Shown here piece by piece: positions 1 to 10,207 of a stretch of 64,000 bases of DNA. Numbering within the stretch: position 1 is the stretch's first letter; each line of letters opens with the position of its first letter. A program made the translations under genes and the position numbers. Origin of the DNA: Metamycoplasma hyosynoviae (GTDB taxonomy: Bacteria; Bacillota_I; Bacilli_A; Mycoplasmatales; Metamycoplasmataceae); contig NZ_SOCH01000002.1 of assembly GCF_004365165.1 (NCBI RefSeq), positions 62,001 through 126,000 on the forward strand. Direction: 5' to 3'. The notes under the pieces are model-generated. The model ran no database searches. It saw only the letters and a list, made by a program, of their open reading frames with translations, and was not told the origin of the DNA.

Positions 1-2319
1 ATCATTAAATGGAATTGAAGATTTAAAAGTGTGAGTTATTTGATAAGTATTTAGAGCTTCAGCAAGTTTTGTTAATTCAGGGAATGATTTTTTAAAGTTT
101 TCTCCTGCTTTATGTTTTATTCAACTTAAACTAAAGATCAAGTGTTGGTTTCATGACATACCATCAAAACCCGATGCAGAACCATCATAATCATAACTTC
201 AGCCACTGAATTCTTGACCTGAAATACCATTATCTCTAACATCATTGAATGTTTTGTCTTCTTGTGAAGAGTATTCAAATTTTATGTTTAATCTTGGGTG
301 TAATTCCTTGAATAAATTCATTAATTTTTCTTCTGTACTTTTTAGTTCTGAAGTTATATTCAAGTATTGGTAGTAGTAAGTATATTCAAATGGTTTATCT
401 TTATACTCAGGATTTTTATTATCAAATTCTTGAATCGTCTTAGCAATTTCTTCTTTTAATTTAGCAAATTGTGCAGATTTTAATTTTTCTTTAATTTCTT
501 TTTGACCTTTTGCATATTCAATGTTTTCAGTGTTGGTAATTAAGAATTTATCTCCATCGAATTTAATTCTATTTCCATCTTTGTCTATAGCATATAATGA
601 GTTCAAGTCTTCATAGAATTCAGCTAAGGTTTTTTTGGTAGCACTTTCTTGGTCACTTCCACCGATTTGACCATCTCATGCTAGCTTACCAAGTCATGGT
701 TTTCGTAATTGGTTTGATTGTTGGTCTTCAAATGTTGCTCAGTTAACAGCTGCATCTAAAATAGTTCTGAATGACAAACCAAGTCCACCGATGAAACTAT
801 CGATTTTTTGTTTACCAGTCTTAATTTCTTCTTTAGTTGCACCATATACTAATTTAGCATAAGCATCATTGAATAAGTAATTTTCTTGTCCACCACGAAC
901 TAATGGAACAGATGCAAATTTATAAGTAGGTGTATATCTATTTAAAGGTTTTGAGTATTTAGGACCTAATTTCTTATTTATAATTTCTGCTTTTTCATTT
1001 GATTCTAGTGAGTTATAAACAACTGTAGAAACTTCATTTAATTTGAAGTTATTGAATTGATTTCTAGCAAATTGCTTTTTATCAGATGAAGCACTTTGGT
1101 TATATTTTCAGATAACTTCTTTAATTTTTTGTGATGAGTTAACTCATTCTTTATCTCAGTAGTAAGCATTTTCTCTAAAAATTCTTCTTGTACCTGATGG
1201 AAATGCTTCATAGAAAGGTCCAGCATATAATGTGCTGTAGTCGCCTAAACCGTATCAATAGCTACCAATTTTTCCATATAAGGTGTCTTTAATAGAAAGC
1301 AGTTTATCTCTAACAAGTTTTTCATCGGCATAACTTAATTTTTTATTTAAGTGGTTATATAAAGTTAAGCTTCCTAAGTTTTTATTGGTTTCATCAATAA
1401 ATTGTGAAGGAGCTGCTAGAAAGTCGTAGTTTCCTATAATACATTTTTTCAAGAATGAATCGAAACTTCCTACTTTACCGCCTTGGGTTAATTCGAATGT
1501 AACACCTTGTTTGGTTGAATTAGGTAGAGCTTGTAAGAACTGATCTTCTTTATAGAACTTGCTTGAATCAATATCAAATAGTCCATATAAATATTCATTT
1601 GAATATGCTTGGTTGGCTGTAAATATAGAAGTATCTTTATTAGCCAACTTTTCATTCATTATTTTATCAATTTCTTCGTTTGTTCCATTTTCAAACCTTG
1701 TATCTCTACTAATGTTTGCAGTTCTTAATCATGAGTAGTAGAAGTCTTTTGGAACAACTTGATGACTTGTTTTTCTACCTTTGTAGTCTACTCAATGAAT
1801 GCCTTCTTTAATAGCAAATTGTAGTTTTTTAGTTTTTTTCAAGTCTTCTAAAAATTGTTTGCTATTAATAGAAGTTGCATTTGCTGATTCTTTGAAAACT
1901 GTTATTTTATCTCATCCACCTGTTGGTTTTTGAGGTGTAACTTCAGCTTGGTCGTTATCATATGTTTTAACAGTGCCATCTTCAAGTGTTAAAACAATAG
2001 CTGAAGCAAGTTCTAAACGATATTTTGCAAAAGTTGGAGTAATAATTTCTTTACCATCTTTTACATCAGGTTCATTTAATCCTTGAACTCTAAGTAGTAA
2101 TCCACCAGTGTTGTGTAACATTGTGGTGTCTTGGAATCCTCCATAGCTTCTAGAAGCATCGCTTCTAAAAGGAACAGGAGTTAGCAGTGAGTCTCATGCC
2201 CTAACAAATTGTTGTCTTTCGATAATGTCTTTACCGCAAGATGCAGAAACAAGTGGGATGGTTGTTAATGCTGCTAAGGGGAGTGCATTAAGAAATAGTA
2301 ATTTCTGTTTCTTAGTCAT
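1..2319 (-). CDS. OppA-like oligopeptide-binding lipoprotein (3' end outside window)
   Basis: This is probably the surface lipoprotein that captures peptides for an oligopeptide ABC importer. The ATG at 2319 opens a signal peptide (MTKKQKLLFLNALPLAALTT) that ends in a lipobox with Cys near residue 28 (VSASC-GKD). The frame then stays open, with TGA as Trp, to the window edge. A segment near 1730-1790 reads as a W-x-D..K..FYYSWLRT block and one near 1250 as YGLGDYSTLYAGPFYEAFP, which match the DFvySw and GPF blocks of the SBP_bac_5 (OppA/DppA) family. No opp permease or intact ATPase gene adjoins it here, so either it works with a system elsewhere or the remaining genes lie before base 1. In hominis-type mycoplasmas OppA-like proteins can also serve as cytadhesin or ecto-ATPase; nothing here tests that. 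Confidence 0.72.
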
Positions 2320-2335
2320 TTTAATTTTTTTCCTT

Positions 2336-2649
2336 TTGTTAAGTTTGTTAATTTAATTTCATTAATTATTAAAGTGTCAAGTGTTTTTACAATATTTTAT
2401 TATGTGTTTTTAAATTTAAATTAAGTAATTAAATAGTTGGTTTTTGTTTTTTTTATTATTGATTTATAAGTTAGTTAGTTTAAAGTTAATTTTATAAATT
2501 TGATGAAATTGGCTTTTGCATATTTTTGATTTATTTGTCTAAAATGATATTTTTATGATGATTGACTAAAAAGTCAAATTAATCAAAACTATGTTCCCCT
2601 AAAAGCCAGAGGTTTCTTCGTATGGTTATAAATATAAATTATTATAAAA
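2336..2649. other. Intergenic region between the 61-aa gene and the OppA-like gene
   Basis: I see no gene in this very AT-rich stretch. It contains the candidate -35 box at 2375-2380 and a perfect small inverted repeat at 2562-2577 (TTGACT, four A, AGTCAA) that lacks a clear T run. Confidence 0.5.
2375..2380 (-). promoter_or_regulatory. Candidate -35 box of the OppA-like gene
   Basis: A perfect TTGACA on the minus strand lies about 55 bases before the ATG at 2319. The following 17-20 bases contain only a loose -10 (TAAATT-like). This is weak evidence for a promoter. Confidence 0.3.
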
Positions 2650-2835
2650 TTATTGAAAAAGTACAGGTTCATTATTAATTCCTTTATTAAAAATATAGTT
2701 ATTCATCATTTTGTTCATTTTAGATGCGTTCTTAATATTCTTAATAATGAAATTAATAATTGATGAAGCAAAAATAACTGCAGATTTAGCAGCCTTGATT
2801 GTTCAAGTATGTTTTAAAACTAATTTTGTAGTCAT
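2650..2835 (-). CDS. Small hypothetical protein, 61 aa
   Basis: A 61-codon frame starts at the ATG at 2835 with a good Shine-Dalgarno (CGGAGAAAA) directly before it, and ends at TAA 2650. The product starts MTTKLVLKHTWTIKAAKSAV and has an alanine/isoleucine-rich hydrophobic middle (IFASSIINFIIKNIKN) followed by a Lys/Asn/Met-rich tail. One TGA is read as Trp. I do not recognise it. It could be a small membrane-associated peptide. Support rests on the RBS and the amphipathic composition, so it is only moderately certain. Confidence 0.45.
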
Positions 2836-2981
2836 TTTTCTCCGTTTTGTTCGTGAAATATTTTAATTTAAAAAGGATATTATTTTTCTTATATTTTTGA
2901 TAAAAAAATAAAAAAACACTTTTTTATAGCTCATTTGGTTATATTTTTGTGTTTTTTTAATGAAAAATGGTGATATTAGCC

Positions 2982-5501
2982 TTATTTGGCTTGTTTTTCT
3001 TCTAAAAGCTTTTGATAAAATCCTAGTTTTTCTTGATATTCTTTAAGATTTTTTTGCTTTTCAATAACAAATTCTTTCGAAGCTTTTTCAATGAATTTAG
3101 GATTATCTAACATTTTCTTATTGAAAGCAATTTCATCTTCAGCATGTTTTATAGCTTTTTGAATATCAGCGATTTCTTGTGCCTTGGCATTTTCATCTTG
3201 TTTAACATAAATTGTAGCATCAATTAATTTGATTGCAAAGTCAGTATTTGCTTTCATATCAAAATTTGTCATCTTACGAATTATTTCTTTAGAAAGTTGT
3301 GAGATAGTAAATTCATCTGATATATCAAAGTACAAGATTTCTGATTTTGAAATCGCTCTGCTTTCACGATATTTACGAAGTTCAGTGATTAATTCAATTA
3401 ATGTATCAATTTCTTTATGACTTGGTGAAGTGTATTCCGCAAAGTTAATTGATTTATATAAATAAAGTTCTTCTTTATATACATTTTCAAAAATATAATC
3501 AGTTATAAATGGCATAAATGGATTCATCATAATTAAAATTTCTTTAAATATGAAATGCAAGAAAATGTCATTATTTTTGAATTTACAGAATTCTAGATAT
3601 CAAGAAGAAAAGTCGTTTACAACAAATTCATAAATATATTTATAAACAACTGCAAATTCATATTTTTCCATATTTTTATTAACAAGGTCTTTTGTTAATA
3701 AAAATCTATTTAATATTCAAATATCGAAATTATCAATTACTTCTTTGAATTTAATTTCATCGCTTATTTTAACTGGCTTAGTTAAAATCAAACGAGCAAT
3801 GTTTCAAAGTTTATTTAAAAATAGTTGCGAGCTTTTGATTTTATCAAGACCAAAGTTTATATCTTGTCCTGGACTTGAATTAAATATTAAAGCCATTCTT
3901 AATGCATCAGAACCATAAGTGTCAATTATTTCAATAGGATCAATTCCGTTTCCTAATGACTTAGACATTTTTCTACCTTGTTCGTCACGAACAAGTCCAT
4001 GAATTAATACATTTCTAAAAGGAGCTTCGCCTGTGAAATAAAGTGATTGGAAATACATTCTAGCAACTCAAAAGAAAATAATGTCATAAGCTGTTACTAA
4101 AACATCTGTTGGAAAGTAGCGTTCTAATTCTTCTGTATTTTTAGGTCAACCTAAAAACATAAATGGAGCAAGCGCACTACTAAATCAAGTATCTAAAACA
4201 TCTGGATCTTGAACTCAGCCTTCACCAGGTGAAGTTTCTTGAACTTTTATTGCACCTTCATTATATCAAGCTGGAATACGGTGCCCTCATCATAATTGGC
4301 GACTAATGGTTCAGTCATAAACATTTTCCATTCATTTTACAAGAACATCTTCAAAACGACCTGGAATAAAGTTAACTTTATTAGCTGATTGTAAGTGCTT
4401 TAATAAATCCTGTGAAAGTTTTTGCATTTTAACAAATCACTGATGCTGCATCAAAATTTCAATAGGTTCATCACTTCGTTCGCTATATCCTACATTTGAA
4501 ACTATGTCTTCAACTTTTTCGATAAAACTAGCATCTTTTAAATGTTTGAAAATTTTTTTACGTGATTCTTGACGTTCTAATCCTTCAAATTCACCAGCAA
4601 CTTTATTTAATTTCCCATTTTTGTCAATACATTCAATTATTTCAAGTCCATTTTCTTGGATGATTGCAATATCATCAATTGAGTGTGCTGATACTTTCAT
4701 AATCCCTGTACCAAAAGCTGGATCAATTAACTTAGAAGCTACAACAGTAAGTTCTTTTTTAGTTAATGGGTGAATTATTTTTTTGGTTTTTAGTTCGTTA
4801 AATCTGCTGTCTTCTGGATTAAGTGCAATAGCAACATCTGAAAATAAAGTTTCAAGTCTAGTTGTAGCTATTAATAAATGATCCTCAGAATCTTTTATTG
4901 GATATTTAATGTAATACATTTTTTGAGGAGTTTCTTTATTAATAACTTCAATATTAGAAAGTACTGTTTGAAGTTTAGGATCTCAATAAATTGGTTTTTT
5001 AGCACGATAAATTAAATTATTGTTGTACATATCAATAAAAGCTTTTATAACAGCTTCATTTGATTTTTCATCTAATGTAAAACGCTCAGAAGTATAATCT
5101 AGTGCAAGTCCCAACTTATCTCATTGGCTTGTGATGTTAGCTGAATATTCATCTTTTCATTTTCACATTTCTTGTAAAAATTTTTCGCGACCCAATGTAT
5201 ATTTATTTAATTTCTTTTTAGCAAGTTCTTTTTCAACCTTAGCTTGAGTTGCTATACCGGCGTGGTCTTTTCCGGCTAGATATAATACATCATAGCCTTC
5301 AAGTTTTTTATATCTAATAATAGTGTCTTGAATATAAGTATCAAGTGCATGACCTATATGGAGTTTACCCGTAATATTAGGAGGCGGAACTATAATGGTG
5401 AATGGTCTTTTTACTGGATTATGAAATGAAAAGTATTTATTTTCTTTTCATTTTTGTTGGCGTTTATTTTCAGTTATTAAGTGATTATAATTCTTATCCA
5501 T
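2982..5501 (-). CDS. valS: Valine--tRNA ligase
   Basis: ValS charges tRNA-Val with valine in the cytoplasm. The class I signature is present as [11 protein letters not shown] about 45 residues from the start and as KMSKSLGN around 3970. The CP1 editing domain includes the [12 protein letters not shown] stretch and the C-terminal Arg-tRNA-binding coiled coil is Lys/Glu-rich. Length is about 839 aa, normal for the family. Several conserved tryptophans (WFSSAL, WGHRIPAWY) are TGA codons. ATG 5501 is chosen over ATG 5507 because the AAGGA box sits about 9 bases before 5501 but only 3 before 5507. The upstream ATPase-like frame is in the same phase and has no stop before valS, so a fused product is formally possible; the internal RBS suggests separate initiation. 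Confidence 0.95.
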
Positions 5502-5507
5502 ATTCAT

Positions 5508-7874
5508 GTTTCCTTGTTCAAATATTAATGAGAAATCAAATATTTCATCTTCTTTAGTACTGCTATCAAAACTAACAGTGGTTGTTTTTAATTTAATGCT
5601 TTCAGTGTAATTGTTAAATAATAAATTTTTTATTTTAGGGTTTTTAATGTTTTTAGGAACTACTCATTTTCCTAGTTCATTTCATTGACATCACAAAATG
5701 TGATTTTGTTCAATTTCATATTTATTTAAATTTTCAAAGTTATCTTTATAAGTTTTATATTCTTTTAGCAAATAAGCATTTGTACCACTATCTGGAAAAA
5801 TTAAGTATTTTACCATTGGGTTCAATGGGTTTTGAAAAACAACATTGGTTCTACCTTCTTCAACAACTTTGAAGTTGTTGATAAAAATAACTTTGTTGGT
5901 TAATTTACGGATATTATCAATATTATTGATTAAATAAATTCCAATGATATTGTGTTCAAATATATATTTATTAATTTCAGTTAGAAATTTATTTTGCTGC
6001 TTTTCATCAAATTTATTAATGTGGTGATCTACTAAAATCAAACTTGGTTTTGAGATGAACACTTTTTCACGTTCTATATCAAAACGGTGCTGAATATCTA
6101 AAAGTGAGTAGGGCAGTTCATTATGTATCAAAGGAAGAGAAACTTTTTTTAAGATAGTATAAATTAAAGATCTTAAAATAAATTTTTTGCATAGATTGTA
6201 GCTCAATTTAGAATCACGGAACAGAGGTGAATAAGTTGAATACATATTCCGTTCTTTTTTGAAAATATCTTGATATTTCAAAAGCATCTTAGTTTTTAAA
6301 CTAAGTTCGGCCACAAAATTTATTCCAAATTTATCTTCACTTTCTTCAAGTGATTTTAAACTTACATATTTTCTAATGGTTTTTAGAATCTTATTAATTA
6401 ATGCATTGTTTTCATCAATTAGATCATTATTAATAATTTGGAATTTTTCAACAATGTTGTAATATTCAATTCTTTTTTCATTTACTTCTTGTGAAATATT
6501 GTCGAAGTTTCAAAAATATTCATGTCTAAACTTTTGAAACTCACTTTGAATTTCATTGAATATTTCACGGTTCATAATCATACTATTAGCTAGTAAATTA
6601 GTTTCATCTGTGTTTCGATGTTCTTTGTTTTTTAAATTAGCAATAGTTTCATAAAATCTATTTCGACTATCAAGTGATTTATTTCTATAAAATTCTGTTT
6701 TTAAAACAAATTTTTCATTAACAATTTGCCTAATATTTGAAAATAGTTTTCTTCTAGAACGAACTTTAAAACTTATAAAACTTACTTCTTCTGAAACTTG
6801 AAGGCAAATGTCATGATATTCATTAATAAGTGAATCTACTACTGTACTACCACATCATACAAGTTTAAAATAATTAAAAGTAATGAAGTTAATTAAACGT
6901 TTATTAATTAAATAAAGTTGGTAGTGGTAAATTACCGATCTAAGGTCATCATTATCTATTAATTTGATTTTATGAAAATCATTTTCATACCTTAGGTCAG
7001 AAGCAAGTTTATTTAATAAAAATCTAGTTTCTTTTAAAACAATTGCATTGTTAGCTTTTAATTCTTTGATGTTTTGAATTATAGTTTTTTGGTTCTCTCT
7101 TTTTTCATCGTATTTATTTAAAAGTCTTTGCTTTGCAATAGCAACATTTTTTTTAAGTTTAATATAACGGCTATAATCTAAAAACGATTCACCATGGGTG
7201 AATTTATTGATTGAATTGTATGAAAGTTCCATCAACATATATTCATATTTTTTTGAAACCTCAGAAAAATTAATGTAATCATCAATAATGATTTTGAAAA
7301 TATTAGATATATTTTTTTCACTAATATTTTCAAGTTGATTTGTGATACTTAAAAGTTTGATGTTTAAGATTTTTAAAAAATCATATAACTCTTTTTCATA
7401 TTCACTGTAATATTCAATGAAATGCTTCTTTAAAATAATTGAATAACTTTCATAAGTGTCTTTTCAATCTTTTATAAAGTTTTTAACCGAAATATCTATA
7501 AGTCTATTTTTCTCAAAATAGCCTTTTAACATTTTATAAACTGTGACATCAGGATTAACTTCTAAAATATTTTCTTCAAAACAATGAGCAAAGTTTTTGA
7601 TAAATTCTTCTTTGCGACTATTAAAGTCTAAATTTTTGTTATCAAATTCTATCTGAGTAGTACCCAAGAAATTTGTTTTAGGTTTTTTTTGATAATTTAA
7701 AAAAAGTGAAAAGATTTCATTGTAGGTTTTTTCAGAACTATTGTAAATAGCAAGAATATCGTTTTTATCAAGGTTGATATTTAAGTTAAATAATGAAATA
7801 TCAAAATTTTCTTTTTTCTTTTCGAATATTTTGATATTTTTAAGAACAAGATTTTTAATGAAACTTTTAGCCAT
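5508..7874 (-). CDS. Degenerate OppF-like ABC ATPase, frame open into valS
   Basis: This 789-codon stretch (ATG 7874, overlapping the S-component stop as TAATG) resembles an oligopeptide-type ABC ATPase with a very large helical insertion, as mycoplasma OppF proteins have. The end of the ATPase fold is recognisable: a Walker B-like LILVDHH at residues 612-618, an H-loop region, and a C-terminal VVEEGRTNVVFQNPLNP block at 670-686. Catalytic motifs are lost: the Walker A place (residues 41-53, LAIYNSSEKTYNE) has no GxxGxGK, the LSGGQ place (588-597) reads PYSLLDIQHR, and the Walker B Glu is His. It is therefore probably a pseudo-ATPase. No TAA or TAG occurs between its end and the valS ATG, and I checked every codon from 5691 to 5505. 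Its operon partner is an ECF-type S component. Confidence 0.7.
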
Positions 7875-8902
7875 TATAATCTTGCTCCTTCTTTTGAACT
7901 AATTAAAGGATATACAACTTTATAAGTTGCCAAAATTATTGATAAGTTTCAGAATATTTTAATAGGGCCAGTAGAAGCATGTTGCGTTAGATTAATTCAA
8001 AAATCAACTTTTAAAGTAATAGTATCTGCTATTGCAAGTAGCATTGTGTTAGCAAATTCTAAAATAGCTGAAAGTGAAATAATCGCCATTATTTCAATAA
8101 AAGTACGATATTTGCCTTTCAAAAAAACACGGTAGAAAATTGCAAAAAGAAACATAACAATAAAACCAAGAGATGTTAAGAAAATATAAAACAATTTGTT
8201 TTTAATAAAACGGTTGTTTTCAAAATTTTCTGCAGGTATACGTGAAAAAATAACAAATATCAAAATGCCTTGAATTGCTAACGATATTAAAGTGGATACA
8301 AAAGCAAAGTTAATCATCGCAGTTGGTTTTTTGCGATTTTCAAGCATTATTATTTTTACTTCGTAAAAAGCAATTTCTTCTGAAAAATATTGAATGTCAA
8401 TTGAATTACCTTTTAAAAGCGCTTCATCATATTTTTTTTGGAAAAAAGATATTATTTCTTTGTATTTATAAATTCTATACTTACTTGAAAAAAACATTTC
8501 ATTCAAGTTAAAGAAATAATATCCACAAAGGCCAGGAATAAATCCAGCTATTGCAATTGCAATAGTATAAAGATAATGGTAATAACTAGGAACCAATAAA
8601 AAAGAAATTAAATCAGCAAGCACACCAGTAATTATTCCAACTACAGGACCAAAAATAAAACCAGTTATTTTAACAGGAAGTCCAATGAAACTGAACTTGT
8701 ATGAAGGAAGTGCATTTATTGGCAAAATACGAACTGATATAATGAAAAATACAACAGAAATTGAAATTAATACACTAACAAAAGCAATTCTTTTAGAATC
8801 TCATTTTTTGTAGCTAAATCCAAATTGTGTTCTTACTCATCTTAAATAGTGAAAAAGCCCACCAGGGATTTTATTTTCATAATTCTTTCTTTTTTCATTC
8901 AT
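7874..8902 (-). CDS. ECF transporter S component-like membrane protein
   Basis: This is a 342-aa polytopic membrane protein, probably the substrate-binding subunit of an energy-coupling-factor vitamin importer. The stretch from about residue 45 (RILPINALPSYKFSFIGLPV, then GFIFGPVVGIITGVLADLISF and IAGFIPGLCGYYFF) matches FolT-type S components: LP, FGP, GxxxDxxxF and pGl motifs in order. A charged cytoplasmic loop (IYKYKEIISFFQKKYDEALL) of about 70 residues is inserted between helices, which is unusual. It starts at ATG 8902 without a visible Shine-Dalgarno. Its stop overlaps the start of the pseudo-ATPase gene, implying translational coupling. The substrate cannot be told from the sequence. 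Confidence 0.75.
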
Positions 8903-9051
8903 ATGTATTTAATATTTTATATTAACTAATAAAATATTATGTAAAATGCAATTTATTTATTGCTAGTAAGTTGAAACTAGAAATTATTAGCTTGCTTTTA
9001 AACCTTGTTTTTATATTAAAACAAAGCACCATTCATCACCATAAAACAATT

Positions 9052-9081
9052 AAAAATAACGCCGATACCTGCGTTATTTTT
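9052..9081 (-). terminator. Rho-independent terminator of ddaH
   Basis: An 11-bp perfect stem (AAAAATAACGC / GCGTTATTTTT) with an 8-base loop lies 15 bases after the ddaH stop and ends in a T run on the minus strand. Confidence 0.85.
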
Positions 9082-9095
9082 AAGCTAAAATTTTA

Positions 9096-9878
9096 TTAGA
9101 ATCTTAGCGACAAGCAGCTCAATCCACCATCTAGTTTTTTAAATTCAGAAGTATCGCAAGTAACTACTTTGTAAATTCCTAGATCTTGAATTGCTTTTAA
9201 TACTGTTGGATATCCTTCAGGAACAATAACTGTTTCATTCATTCAGATGCAGTTTGCTGCATATCCTTCTGATGCAGGTACTACAATTTTATTAAAATCA
9301 TTAAAAATTGGGTAGTTTATAAATTCACCTGAAATTAGTAAATTGTTATGTTCTAGATAATTAACTCCAGTTTTTAAGTGTAACATTTCAGTCATAGGAA
9401 CAGGGTAACATTTTTTGCCATGTTTTGCAAGAATGTTGAAGAATTGTCTAATTCCTTCATCGTTTGTTCTTTCAGACATACCAATGAAGTAAGTGTCTCC
9501 CACCATCATAACATCGCCACCGTCTACAGTACCAGGAGCTTCAATTTTGTATATATGTTTTTCATCAAAGAATTTTTGTAGATAAGGAAGTGCAATATGT
9601 TTTTCGCCATTACGTGTTTTTGCACCTGGGTTTGTTAAGATAGCAAATTCACCCGGAACAATAACAGCAGTATCTTCAACAAAACAAGAGTCTGGGAATT
9701 TTTCATCTTTTGGTGCAATTGTAACTTTCACACCAGTAGCTTCTAATTTGCTAATATAGTCTTTGTGTTGCAAGCAAGCTTTTGCATAATCAGGTTTTCC
9801 TAATTCTGGCACAGAAGTAATTCCATTTACCATACTAGCAGCAGGTATTCTAACAATAACATTATTAAATTTTTTCAT
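9096..9878 (-). CDS. ddaH: Dimethylarginine dimethylaminohydrolase-like protein
   Basis: This 260-aa enzyme belongs to the guanidino-group modifying superfamily and matches DDAH-type proteins in length and layout, not arginine deiminase, which is about 410 aa. Such enzymes hydrolyse methylated arginines to citrulline and a methylamine. Superfamily landmarks are visible: FPDSCFVEDTAV (Glu68, Asp69), APGTVDGGDVMMVG, LHLKTGVNYLEHNNL with the likely catalytic His167, and the terminal GGLSCLSLRF with the nucleophile Cys255. The start at 9878 has AGGAAATA before it and a TATAAT -10 at 9911-9916. It is monocistronic, with a terminator right after the stop. Whether dimethylarginine or another guanidino compound is the real substrate is unknown. 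Confidence 0.88.
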
Positions 9879-9910
9879 ATTATTTCCTATTTTATAATTT
9901 ATGTATATAA

Positions 9911-9916
9911 ATTATA
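9911..9916 (-). promoter_or_regulatory. -10 box of ddaH
   Basis: A perfect TATAAT on the minus strand (context AGTATAATTTA) lies 33 bases before the ddaH start codon. Confidence 0.55.
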
Positions 9917-10207
9917 CTATGTAGCTTTTACCTTAATTTTCCGAAAAAGAAAATAATGAAAAACTTGCAAATTTATCATGATAAAAATTTAATTTTTAGT
10001 GAATACTATTGAATTTAAAAATTGAAATTATGGGATTTTTTAGAAATTGCAAAAACTTATAATATTTAAAGTCTTTTTTATTCATAAAAGTAAGGTAAAA
10101 AAAATAATGCTTATATAAAGCCAAATTTTCTTATAAAATTTATATATTGCATTTATTTTCACAAATAAATGACAAATAAAATATTATGAGGAAATATAAC
10201 TAAATTT
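9917..10207. other. Divergent intergenic region between ddaH and a plus-strand lipoprotein
   Basis: No gene is seen. It should hold promoters for both directions. The plus-strand gene has a GAGGAAA box at 10188-10194, about 13 bases before its ATG, which is a longer spacing than usual. Confidence 0.4.

Noticed and set aside
1038-1226. 62-aa minus-strand frame inside the first OppA-like gene
   Set aside because: It is in a different frame from the long OppA-like frame, which spans the same bases without a stop when TGA is Trp.
9096-9878. Truncated arginine deiminase (arcA)
   Set aside because: The frame is full length for the DDAH family, with its own start, catalytic Cys near the end and terminator; nothing suggests truncation.
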